NCBI GenBank assembly: GCA_003153075.1
Contig: PMBW01000294.1
Location: 1 to 5,487 of the forward strand
Direction of reading: 5' to 3'
Length of the DNA stretch: 5,487 nt
From: Dehalococcoidia bacterium
GTDB taxonomy: Bacteria > Chloroflexota > Dehalococcoidia > Dehalococcoidales > Fen-1064
This document shows positions 1 to 5,453 of the stretch, in pieces. Every line of letters starts with the position of its first letter. Within the stretch, counting starts at the first letter, position 1. The notes under the pieces are model-generated. The model was not told where the DNA came from, made no database searches, and saw only the letters and a program-made list of their open reading frames with translations. The translations under genes and the position numbers were made by a program.

Positions 1-980
1 TTCTCCGGGTGTTCCATAATAATCGCCATGAAATAAATAGGAATGACGACGGGTATTGTAACCAGAGCGGACATCTGTTGACCTTCACGGGCGGTGGGGC
101 TGATGGAACCCATGCCGGCCATAATTACGGCCATAAGCAGATAACCGAGAACAAAATAAATAATCGCCAGGATCATGAATTCCGGACCGATCTGCAGGGA
201 GCCAAGGATATTCCCGAAAGACGCAGCCGCAATTTTCACCAGGAAATTGGCAGAAATCAGCCAGATAATAATCTGCACCAGACCGGCCGCGCCCAGACCG
301 AGGACTTTGCCGGCTAGCAATTGTCTGGACGAAACGGAAGATAACAGAATCTCCATAACACGATTTTCTTTTTCTTCCCCCAGGCCCTGCAGCAGGTAAC
401 CGGATGAGGTGAAAATAGCCATCATCAGTAAAATACTGAAAATATAAGGTAGGATAAAAGCGGTAATGCCACCCTGCCTTGTGGCCGGCGCTCCAGAGGC
501 TGTCAATGTGGTGCTAGAGATGTTTAACGGGTATTTCGCACGCGTAATAACGTCTGCAGAATTACCTTTAAGCAGATTCGTTAAAAGGAAATCCCTGATC
601 ACGGTCTGTGTGTCCATGCCGGGTGCCAGTTCGTTGGAAAGGGTGTATCGCCGGATTACGCCGGAGGAGATATAGTCAGGAGAAATAATGAAATATTCTT
701 TAACCTTTTTAGCGAGTAATGCGGTTTTGGCGGCCTCTTCCGTGTCAAAGGGAACGAGTTCGGTTTTATCCTCGCTAATAGTTTGTATGAAAATACCGGT
801 TTTATCGACGTAGCCGATCTTTGATACCGTCGTGGAAGGAGTTATCATACCCGGAATTATCTGGGCGGCCAATAAACCCAGTAGCGCCAGTAAAGGGAAG
901 GCGAGGGTAAGAATAACAAAGGCCTTTCTTCTGACAGTATTTAAAAATTCGTGTTTGACCAGTATCAGCGTTTTATTCAC
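1..980 (-). CDS. ABC-2 type transporter permease, NatB/YhaP-like (3' end beyond window)
   Basis: This is the membrane subunit of an ABC exporter, read by translating the minus strand from a GTG at 980-978; 326 codons are visible and the frame is still open at base 1. Seen: a basic N-terminus (VNKTLILVKHEF), a first membrane segment at about residues 20-42, a long extracytoplasmic domain of about 130 residues, then hydrophobic segments at about 172-195, 222-248, 267-292 and 303-322. Residues 202-216 (EEKENRVMEILLSSV) are the cytoplasmic motif typical of the NatB/ABC-2 permease family (COG1668). The GTG start has a GGGGA site five bases upstream and overlaps the ATPase gene by 8 nt, which indicates translational coupling. 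The partner ATPase lies directly upstream, so the two form one exporter. The substrate is unknown; Na+, drugs or peptides are all possible in this family. The C-terminal membrane segments are outside the window. Confidence 0.9.
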   Translation of the reverse strand, partial: MNKTLILVKHEFLNTVRRKAFVILTLAFPLLALLGLLAAQIIPGMITPSTTVSKIGYVDKTGIFIQTISEDKTELVPFDTEEAAKTALLAKKVKEYFIISPDYISSGVIRRYTLSNELAPGMDTQTVIRDFLLTNLLKGNSADVITRAKYPLNISSTTLTASGAPATRQGGITAFILPYIFSILLMMAIFTSSGYLLQGLGEEKENRVMEILLSSVSSRQLLAGKVLGLGAAGLVQIIIWLISANFLVKIAAASFGNILGSLQIGPEFMILAIIYFVLGYLLMAVIMAGMGSISPTAREGQQMSALVTIPVVIPIYFMAIIMEHPE

Positions 981-1869
981 GTTCGTCCCCGGCAACTTTA
1001 ATGAAGATTTCTGTTAATGAAGGCATGGACAGTTCAAAACGGTTGATGACGATACCTTTTTTCACCAGGCGCTCGAGAACCATTTGCGGGGTGGTCTTAG
1101 CATCCAGTTTCAATTCCAGCGCTCCATTATGCGGGGCGACCCCGGTGACGCCCTCGATCGTTCCTATGTCGCCCGATGTTTCTACGAGAACGGCATTATT
1201 CCGGTATTTGGATTTGACTTCAATCAGATTACCGTAAAGAACAGTGCGCCCTTTGTTAATCATCAGCAGACGGTCGCATAATTCCTCGATGTCGTTCATC
1301 AGGTGGGTGCTCATGATGATGGTTTTACCGCGGGATTTCAATTCACGGATAATATCTTTGAGCAGCTGGGTATTGACCGGATCCAAACCGGAAAACGGTT
1401 CATCCAGAATGATGAGGTCCGGTTCATGGATGGTAGTGATGATGACCTGGACAATCTGGCTCATGCCGCGGCTGAGCTCTTCAATACGTTTATTCTGGTG
1501 CGGCAAGAGGTCGGCTCTTTTCAGCATTTCCTCACCGCGTTTGCGGGCAAGCTGTTTATCGACACCTTTGAGAGAGGCGAAATAAATAATGGTGTCCATG
1601 ACACTCATTTTTTTATAGAGGCCTCTTTCCTCCGGCAAATAGCCGATCTTGTTCTTGCTGCCGTCATTCAGCTTTTCCCCCATGATCTTGATCTCACCGG
1701 AATCCGGTTTAATGATATCCATCATCATACGGATGGTGGTGGTTTTGCCTGCGCCATTGGGGCCGATCAAGCCGAATATTTCTCCCTTGTTGACGTCAAA
1801 GGACACGTTGTTAACTGCGGCACGGTTACCGTAGGCTTTTAGAATCTGTTTTACTTCAATTGAAAACAT
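973..1869 (-). CDS. ABC transporter ATP-binding protein, NatA/YhaQ-like exporter ATPase
   Basis: This 298-residue protein is the cytoplasmic ATPase that powers the permease encoded just downstream. Seen, with residues counted from the ATG at 1869: Walker A GPNGAGKTT (36-44), a Q-loop region GYLPEERGLY (77-86) in which Glu replaces the usual Gln as is common in this subfamily, signature LSRGMSQ (132-138), Walker B LIILDEPF (152-159), D-loop SGLD (160-163) and switch His189 in STH. A C-terminal accessory domain (about 215-295, DUF4162-like) ends in SLTEIFIKVAGDERE. An in-frame ATG at 1932 would add 21 residues. I chose 1869 because AGGTG (1880-1876) sits seven bases before it, homology-like sequence begins with MFSIEVKQILKAYG, and a TATAAT box at 1898-1903 puts the transcript start downstream of 1932. 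The signature motif differs from canonical LSGGQ but keeps the family's LSxGMxQ form. Substrate not determinable. Confidence 0.95.
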   Translation of the reverse strand: MFSIEVKQILKAYGNRAAVNNVSFDVNKGEIFGLIGPNGAGKTTTIRMMMDIIKPDSGEIKIMGEKLNDGSKNKIGYLPEERGLYKKMSVMDTIIYFASLKGVDKQLARKRGEEMLKRADLLPHQNKRIEELSRGMSQIVQVIITTIHEPDLIILDEPFSGLDPVNTQLLKDIIRELKSRGKTIIMSTHLMNDIEELCDRLLMINKGRTVLYGNLIEVKSKYRNNAVLVETSGDIGTIEGVTGVAPHNGALELKLDAKTTPQMVLERLVKKGIVINRFELSMPSLTEIFIKVAGDERE

Positions 1870-1890
1870 ATTTTTCACCTGCCTAAAATC

Positions 1891-1900
1891 AATACGTATT
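1891..1900. repeat. 10-bp perfect palindrome at the exporter promoter (possible operator)
   Basis: AATACGTATT is self-complementary over all ten bases and overlaps the last three bases of the minus-strand -10 hexamer and the predicted transcription start. Position suits a repressor site, but no regulator gene is in the window and a 10-bp palindrome can arise by chance in AT-rich DNA. Confidence 0.3.
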
Positions 1901-1906
1901 ATAGCA
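1898..1906 (-). promoter_or_regulatory. Extended -10 promoter of the ABC exporter operon
   Basis: On the minus strand the sequence reads TGCTATAAT: a perfect TATAAT hexamer (1903-1898) with a TGn extension (1906-1904). No good -35 hexamer is visible at 16-18 bp, which is tolerated by extended -10 promoters. A transcript would start near 1891, giving a leader of about 22 nt that ends in the AGGTG ribosome site of the ATPase gene. A perfect 10-bp palindrome AATACGTATT (1891-1900) overlaps the -10 box and the expected start point and could be an operator. Confidence 0.65.
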
Positions 1907-1974
1907 CATGCGCACAAATCGGCGATTTTCATGTAGTTGAAGTGGCGGGTTAGATGTGCTTTATCTGTTTCTAT

Positions 1975-2004
1975 TTGATATACAACTTGAGTCTGTGTTA
2001 AAGT
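1975..2004 (+). promoter_or_regulatory. Candidate promoter for the riboswitch leader and tupA
   Basis: TTGATA (1975-1980) and TAAAGT (1999-2004) are separated by 18 bp and match sigma-A boxes at 5/6 and 4/6 positions. Transcription would start near 2011, about 18 nt before the aptamer closing stem at 2029. An alternative -35, TTGAGT (1987-1992), has no convincing -10 at the right distance. The call rests on position and partial matches only. Confidence 0.4.
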
Positions 2005-2028
2005 ACATTTAATTGAATATCGAGCTTG

Positions 2029-2141
2029 CTCTTCGAGTTGACATACCTGAACGGTAAATGGTGTGTCAACCGGTGGACTTCTGTTGAAGTCCCGAGGGCG
2101 TTGCCAGAAATGGCAATACCTCCCGTGTTTGGAAAGGAGAG
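2029..2141 (+). promoter_or_regulatory. Moco/Tuco-family riboswitch aptamer upstream of the tungstate transporter
   Basis: The leader matches the Moco RNA motif (known from enterobacterial moaA). The most telling piece is CTCCCGTGTTTGGAAAGG (2120-2137), nearly identical to the conserved 3' block of the E. coli moaA leader as I remember it, preceded by CGAGGGCG (2093-2100). Stems I can draw: closing stem CTCTTC (2029-2034) with GGAGAG (2136-2141), one G-U pair; TTCG (2032-2035) with CGAG (2093-2096) as a competing or stacked second stem; GTTGACA (2037-2043) with TGTCAAC (2064-2070), enclosing CCTGAACGG; GGACTTC (2075-2081) with GAAGTCC (2086-2092), loop TGTT; TTGCCA (2101-2106) with TGGCAA (2111-2116), capped by a GAAA tetraloop. 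Known: this RNA class senses molybdenum cofactor, and a tungsten-cofactor-sensing subset has been proposed. Inference: in front of tupABC the ligand is probably the tungsten cofactor. I cannot tell from sequence alone which metal form is preferred. Confidence 0.88.
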
Positions 2142-2177
2142 AATGATGAATAATTATTTGTATTCAGGCACCTCCTT
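2134..2177 (+). promoter_or_regulatory. Antiterminator pairing of the riboswitch expression platform
   Basis: AAGGAG (2134-2139), part of the 3' strand of the aptamer closing stem, is perfectly complementary to CTCCTT (2172-2177), which lies in the 5' arm and loop of the following terminator. The two pairings cannot coexist. When ligand holds the closing stem shut, the terminator is free to fold; without ligand, AAGGAG can capture CTCCTT and prevent termination. This predicts an OFF switch, the expected logic for feedback on tungstate uptake. Confidence 0.65.
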
Positions 2178-2192
2178 GCGGGGTGCTTTTTT
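2168..2192 (+). terminator. Intrinsic terminator of the riboswitch, upstream of tupA
   Basis: GCACCTC (2168-2174) pairs with GGGGTGC (2180-2186) in a 7-bp stem with one U-G pair and a CTTGC loop, followed by six T residues (2187-2192). It lies between the aptamer and the tupA ribosome site, so it acts as an attenuator rather than as the end of a gene. Confidence 0.85.
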
Positions 2193-2226
2193 ATTATATA
2201 GAAATGAATGAATAAAAGGAGAAAAC

Positions 2227-3189
2227 GTGAGATTAAATAGATTAAATAATCCTATGCTAAAGGGCCTTCTTACTATTACGGTTTTATTCGGTCTGCTGGC
2301 TTCACTTGCGGGCTGCAGCTCGACTGCATCCGCCACGACGGCTAAATTAACAACCACAACAACCACCACGACCACAACCGTCCCTCAGCCTGCTAATCCG
2401 CAATTAATCCTGTCCAGTACTACCAGCACACGGGATTCAGGACTAATGGATGTGTTGCTGCCGTTGTTCCAGCAGCAAACCGGCTATGTGGTTAAACCGA
2501 TATACAACGGTTCCGGCGCGGCGATGACTTTAGGACAACAGGGCAATGCCGATGTCTTACTGGTACACTCTCCGGCAGCAGAAGTAACCTTTATGCAGGG
2601 CGGCTACGGTATCAACCGGACACTTATTATGCACAATGATTTCATCCTGATGGGGCCGCCGTCCGATCCGGCAGGGATATCGGGCATGACCAGCGCTGTC
2701 GATGCCTTCAAGAAAATAGCGGCATCCGGAGCAAAATTTTACAGCCGCGGCGATAATTCCGGCACGGATGCCATGGACAAGAGCATTTTTAGTAAAGCCG
2801 GTGTCACCGTAAAAGACGGCGCGACAACCAATCCATCCTGGTATATTGAGGGCGGGGCAGGCACCGGTATGCTGGATCTACTTCGTGTCGCTTCTGAAAA
2901 GGGCGGCTATATCCTGACTGACCGGGCAACCTACGTGGCTAATCAGAAAGTTTTAACTCTAAATATCATGGTGCAGGGAGACCCCCTTTTATTAAATATC
3001 TACCATGTTATCCAGGTAAACCCGGCCAAATTCCCGAATGTGAATACAGCCGGCGCGAAGGCATTTTCCGATTTTATGGTTTCCCCGGCCACACAGAAAG
3101 TAATCAGCCAATACGGTATTACACAATACGGCCAGGCTCTTTTCTTCCCGGATGCAGGTAAAACAGAGGCACAGCTGGGCAGTCAGTAA
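2227..3189 (+). CDS. tupA: Tungstate ABC transporter substrate-binding lipoprotein TupA
   Basis: This 320-residue lipoprotein captures tungstate outside the membrane and delivers it to TupB. Seen: a short charged N-terminus, hydrophobic core (about 11-26) and lipobox LAGC with the acylated Cys at 30, then a Ser/Thr-rich linker with ten consecutive Thr (42-51). The mature domain starts with LILSSTTSTRDSGLMDVLLP; STTSTRDSGL (64-73) is the characteristic anion-binding motif of the TupA family and RGDNSGTD (174-181) is the second one. The NADVLLVHSP segment (107-116) and the PSWYIEGGAGTGMLDLL region are also typical of the family. The GTG start (2227) is supported by AAAAGGAG (2214-2221) five bases upstream; an in-frame ATG at 2254 would cut into the signal peptide. 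It is the first gene after a Moco-type riboswitch and is followed by its own terminator, with tupB and tupC beyond. Molybdate binding cannot be excluded, but the motif set fits TupA rather than ModA. Confidence 0.94.
   Translation: MRLNRLNNPMLKGLLTITVLFGLLASLAGCSSTASATTAKLTTTTTTTTTTVPQPANPQLILSSTTSTRDSGLMDVLLPLFQQQTGYVVKPIYNGSGAAMTLGQQGNADVLLVHSPAAEVTFMQGGYGINRTLIMHNDFILMGPPSDPAGISGMTSAVDAFKKIAASGAKFYSRGDNSGTDAMDKSIFSKAGVTVKDGATTNPSWYIEGGAGTGMLDLLRVASEKGGYILTDRATYVANQKVLTLNIMVQGDPLLLNIYHVIQVNPAKFPNVNTAGAKAFSDFMVSPATQKVISQYGITQYGQALFFPDAGKTEAQLGSQ
2350..2379 (+). repeat. Ten-codon threonine run in the TupA linker
   Basis: Ten Thr codons in a row (a mix of ACA, ACC and one ACG) encode residues 42-51 between the lipid-anchored Cys30 and the binding domain. 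Such low-complexity tracts act as flexible, sometimes glycosylated, surface tethers. The codons are mixed but the tract is C/A-rich and repetitive, so its length may vary between strains. Confidence 0.7.
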
Positions 3190-3209
3190 TTTCATTTAAC
3201 GTAACGATG

Positions 3210-3256
3210 CAGCTCTCGGCTTTGTCTCTGTGAAAAGCTGAGAGCTGTTCTTTTTT
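3210..3256 (+). terminator. Strong intrinsic terminator between tupA and tupB
   Basis: CAGCTCTCGGCTTT (3210-3223) pairs with AAAGCTGAGAGCTG (3234-3247) along 14 bp with a single G-U pair; the loop is ten bases, and TTCTTTTTT (3248-3256) follows. It lies 20 bp after the tupA stop codon. It should end or strongly reduce transcription from the riboswitch-controlled promoter before tupB, leaving tupA as the major product of that transcript. Confidence 0.87.
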
Positions 3257-3257
3257 A

Positions 3258-3287
3258 TTGACAAGCATAGGTATTTCTGCGAATATT
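3258..3287 (+). promoter_or_regulatory. Candidate internal promoter for tupBC
   Basis: A perfect TTGACA (3258-3263) stands directly after the tupA terminator. With an 18-bp spacer the -10 is AATATT (3282-3287, 4/6), and with 17 bp it is GAATAT (3/6). A start near 3294 leaves a leader of about 23 nt before tupB. The perfect -35 and its place after a terminator make it likely; the -10 is mediocre. Confidence 0.5.
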
Positions 3288-3316
3288 GCCTGAGATTACA
3301 TTGACCCGGTGTATTT

Positions 3317-4015
3317 ATGGAAATAATAATTGACGGAATCAAACAGGCGTTCCTGCTTTTAATCCACGGCGACAAGCAGATGCTGCAAATTGCCTGGTTA
3401 TCGCTGGTGGTTTCCGGCGCCGCCACTTTATTGAGCCTGTTGATCGGTATTCCGTTGGGGAGTGTTCTGGGGCTCACCAAATTCCCCGGACGGCGGATCA
3501 TTGTCAGTCTGGTCAATACCGGCATGGGCGCGCCGCCGGTAGTGGTGGGTTTGATTGTCAGTATTTTCTTATGGCGGCAAGGATTGCTGGGTTTTTTACG
3601 TCTGATGTATTCCCCCGGCGCAATGATTATCGCCCAGGTGATCATCGCCTTCCCGATTGTGGCCGGGTTCACGTTGGCGGCGGTGCAGCAACTAGATCCA
3701 AAATTGAGGCTGCAAATTACGGCGTTGGGTGTTTCCAAAGTACAGATGGTCTGGCAATTATTGCTGGAGGCGCGGTTACCGCTGCTGGCGGCGGTGATGG
3801 CCGGTTTCGGGGCGGTAATTTCGGAAGTGGGCGCTTCGATGATGGTGGGCGGGAATATTACCGGGCAGACCAGGGTGATGACGACGGCGATAGTGGGGGA
3901 AAACAGCAAGGGTAATTTTGCTTTAGCGATAGCGCTCAGCGTGATCTTAATGGTGTTAATCTACCTCGTAACACTGACGCTGACGATGATCCAGCAAAGG
4001 AACAAGGTGCGATGA
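3317..4015 (+). CDS. tupB: Tungstate ABC transporter permease TupB
   Basis: This 232-residue integral membrane protein forms the tungstate channel, probably as a homodimer, fed by TupA and driven by TupC. Seen: five clear hydrophobic segments at about residues 25-50, 62-85, 100-123, 153-176 and 200-224. The cytoplasmic coupling helix carries the EAA-type motif ALGVSKVQMVWQLLLEARLP (136-155), where the permease docks on the ATPase. NTGMGAPPVVVGL (67-79) and the GAVISEVGASMMVGGNI segment (165-181) are typical of TupB-like permeases. Length is normal for the family. The ATG at 3317 has only a weak ribosome site (GGTG, 3308-3311, five bases away), unlike the strong site of tupA. Its stop overlaps the tupC start (ATGA), so the two are translated together. 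A terminator and a possible promoter separate it from tupA. Confidence 0.93.
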   Translation: MEIIIDGIKQAFLLLIHGDKQMLQIAWLSLVVSGAATLLSLLIGIPLGSVLGLTKFPGRRIIVSLVNTGMGAPPVVVGLIVSIFLWRQGLLGFLRLMYSPGAMIIAQVIIAFPIVAGFTLAAVQQLDPKLRLQITALGVSKVQMVWQLLLEARLPLLAAVMAGFGAVISEVGASMMVGGNITGQTRVMTTAIVGENSKGNFALAIALSVILMVLIYLVTLTLTMIQQRNKVR

Positions 4016-5121
4016 ACCAAACGCCTGCATTATCATCACGTTACGCGTTAGAAGCCAGTAACGTATCGGTTATTCTGGGCGGGAAAAAAGTGCTGGAAAT
4101 ACCTTCATTAGAGGTATTTCCCAACGAGGTGCTGGTGGTGATCGGGCCCAACGGCTCAGGGAAAACCACTCTCCTTTTAACCCTGGCGATGCTGCTAAAA
4201 CCGGCCACCGGCATGATCGCATATCAAGGTCAATCCAGCGGTAATAATGCCGCATTACTAGAGCTGCGGCGGAAGCTAGCAGTGGTTTTTCAGGAACCGC
4301 TGCTGCTGAACACGACAGTGTGGAACAATATCACGCTGGGTTTGCGGGCGCGGAAATTACCGGCGGAAGAAATAAAAGCCCGAACGGAGAAGTGGCTGGC
4401 GCGTTTCGGTATTGCCGCGCTGGCGCAAAGACAGGCTAAGACGCTCTCCGGGGGCGAAGCAAAACGGGCTAGTCTGGCACGCGCTTTCGCACTGCAGCCG
4501 GATGTGCTTTTTCTCGATGAGCCTTTCAACGGTGTGGATAGTCCCACCAGGCAGGCGCTGATGGAGGACTTCGGCAGCGTTTTGCGGGAAACCAATGTCA
4601 CAACCATAATGGTAACCCACGAACGCAGTGAAGCTCTAATGACGGCGCACCGCGTGGTAGTGCTGATCAACGGGCGCATCCGCCAGATCGGCACACCGCA
4701 ACAGGTATTCTCCAATCCGGTGGATGAAGAAATTGCTAATTTTGTGGAAGCAGGAAATATAATGCACGGCGTGGTAAGCTCACAAACCCAGGGACAGGCT
4801 CTGGTGGATGTCGAGGGGGTGCAGTTCGACATTGTTTCCAATCTAGCCGCCGGGACAAAAACGACGATGTTTTTGCATGACGATGATATTACAATATCGC
4901 TGCCTACTGTACAGACACAATTGAGCAGCGCGCGCAATCATTTTACCGGTAAAGTGACCAAGTTTTTCCCCACCGGTTCGCAGATCAGGGTAACGGTGGA
5001 TTGCGGCATTCCGCTGGTTGCATTAATTACCCGGCGTTCATGGGAAGAACTGGGTTTGAAGATTGGCGATACGGTGATTATTACTTTCAAGGCTTCTTCA
5101 ATTCACCTGATAACGAAGTAA
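4012..5121 (+). CDS. tupC: Tungstate ABC transporter ATP-binding protein TupC
   Basis: This 369-residue cytoplasmic ATPase drives tungstate import through TupB. Seen: Walker A GPNGSGKTT (45-53), Q-loop Gln94 in VVFQEPLLL, signature LSGGEAKR (145-152), Walker B VLFLDEP (165-171), D-loop NGVD (173-176) and switch His203 in VTHERSEA. After the nucleotide-binding domain (about 15-245) comes a C-terminal extension whose last 60 residues (from about 309, HFTGKVTKFF, to 366) look like a TOBE/Mop domain. In ModC-type ATPases such domains bind oxyanion and damp transport when the anion is plentiful, so TupC may sense cytoplasmic tungstate; that is inference. The ATG at 4012 overlaps the tupB stop and has AAGGTG (4004-4009) just upstream. 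All ATPase residues are intact. Shorter TupC proteins lacking the C-terminal domain are common, so the extension is worth noting. Confidence 0.93.
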   Translation: MNQTPALSSRYALEASNVSVILGGKKVLEIPSLEVFPNEVLVVIGPNGSGKTTLLLTLAMLLKPATGMIAYQGQSSGNNAALLELRRKLAVVFQEPLLLNTTVWNNITLGLRARKLPAEEIKARTEKWLARFGIAALAQRQAKTLSGGEAKRASLARAFALQPDVLFLDEPFNGVDSPTRQALMEDFGSVLRETNVTTIMVTHERSEALMTAHRVVVLINGRIRQIGTPQQVFSNPVDEEIANFVEAGNIMHGVVSSQTQGQALVDVEGVQFDIVSNLAAGTKTTMFLHDDDITISLPTVQTQLSSARNHFTGKVTKFFPTGSQIRVTVDCGIPLVALITRRSWEELGLKIGDTVIITFKASSIHLITK

Positions 5122-5169
5122 AAAAGAAAGAGGCAAATTCCCCTGTTTATAGCTAGAAATATCGATTAA

Positions 5170-5198
5170 TTGACACTTTGATGTTTTGATGATATTGT
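5170..5198 (+). promoter_or_regulatory. Promoter of the toxin-antitoxin operon
   Basis: TTGACA (5170-5175, perfect) and TATTGT (5193-5198, 4/6) are 17 bp apart, and TGA before the -10 gives a TGn extension. Transcription would start near 5205, about 12 nt before the antitoxin ATG, with the GAGGTG ribosome site (5207-5212) at the very start of the message. I see no terminator hairpin between the tupC stop (5121) and this promoter. Confidence 0.65.
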
Positions 5199-5203
5199 AC
5201 AAT
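5177..5203. repeat. Tandem repeat and palindrome in the antitoxin promoter (candidate operator)
   Basis: TTTGATG occurs twice in direct orientation (5177-5183 and 5185-5191, 8-bp period) inside the spacer, and ATTGTACAAT (5194-5203) is a perfect 10-bp palindrome covering most of the -10 box. Ribbon-helix-helix antitoxins bind short direct or inverted repeats over their own promoters, so either element could be the autoregulatory site. Confidence 0.45.
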
Positions 5204-5216
5204 TCAGAGGTGTAAA

Positions 5217-5453
5217 ATGGCTGAGGTAAAAGACAATTTTAAAAGAACAACGATAAGCCTGCGTCCGGAAGAATATGAAACCCTAAGGTTCATAGCTTTT
5301 AAGAAAAAAACGTCAGTGGCCGGGATTGTGCGGGAATTGATATATGAGTGTCTGGAGGAAGAGGAAGATATCCGGGAAGGAATGAAGGCTCTCGAAGAAA
5401 AGGGGAATGCGATGGACTGGGGGACCTTTAAAAAGGAATACCTTGGTCTATAG
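5217..5453 (+). CDS. Ribbon-helix-helix (CopG/RelB-like) antitoxin
   Basis: This 78-residue protein has the layout of a type II antitoxin. Seen: a basic N-terminal strand KRTTISLRPEEYETL (9-23) that fits the RHH beta strand (TTISLR), followed by two helices (about 17-30 and 33-48) split by the turn KKTSVAGI; then an acidic region EEEEDI and a C-terminal segment ending DWGTFKKEYLGL, which would wrap the toxin. The strand residues contact DNA in dimeric RHH proteins, so it should repress its own promoter. The ATG at 5217 follows GAGGTG (5207-5212) at four bases. The next gene starts inside its last codons and reads as a RelE/ParE-like toxin, which is the usual antitoxin-first order. The exact subfamily is not clear; a stand-alone CopG regulator is the alternative. 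Confidence 0.87.
   Translation: MAEVKDNFKRTTISLRPEEYETLRFIAFKKKTSVAGIVRELIYECLEEEEDIREGMKALEEKGNAMDWGTFKKEYLGL

Noticed and set aside
9..1017. Plus-strand frames of 61-102 codons opposite the permease
   Set aside because: They are shadows of the minus-strand permease frame, which stays open over 326 codons and has clear family motifs.
1303..1842. 179-codon plus-strand open frame opposite the ABC ATPase
   Set aside because: It lies wholly antisense to a gene with all ATPase motifs, has no ribosome site and shows no recognisable protein features.
2026..2211. 61-codon plus-strand frame across the riboswitch
   Set aside because: It starts with TTG in the aptamer closing region with no ribosome site, and its sequence is explained by RNA structure; only its last 22 codons have a possible ribosome site and are discussed as a leader peptide.
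3196..3909. 237-codon minus-strand open frame opposite tupB
   Set aside because: It is the antisense shadow of TupB, starts inside it and ends in the terminator region; composition is rich in Ile, Pro, Thr and Ser as expected for the complement of a membrane protein gene.
4290..4937. 215-codon minus-strand open frame opposite tupC
   Set aside because: It is antisense to the conserved ATPase domain, rich in Ser, Arg and Cys, and has no promoter or ribosome site.
5122..5169. Possible terminator after tupC
   Set aside because: GAGG and CCCC near 5131-5144 cannot form a stable hairpin and no T-tract follows; only the small ATCGAT palindrome is seen.
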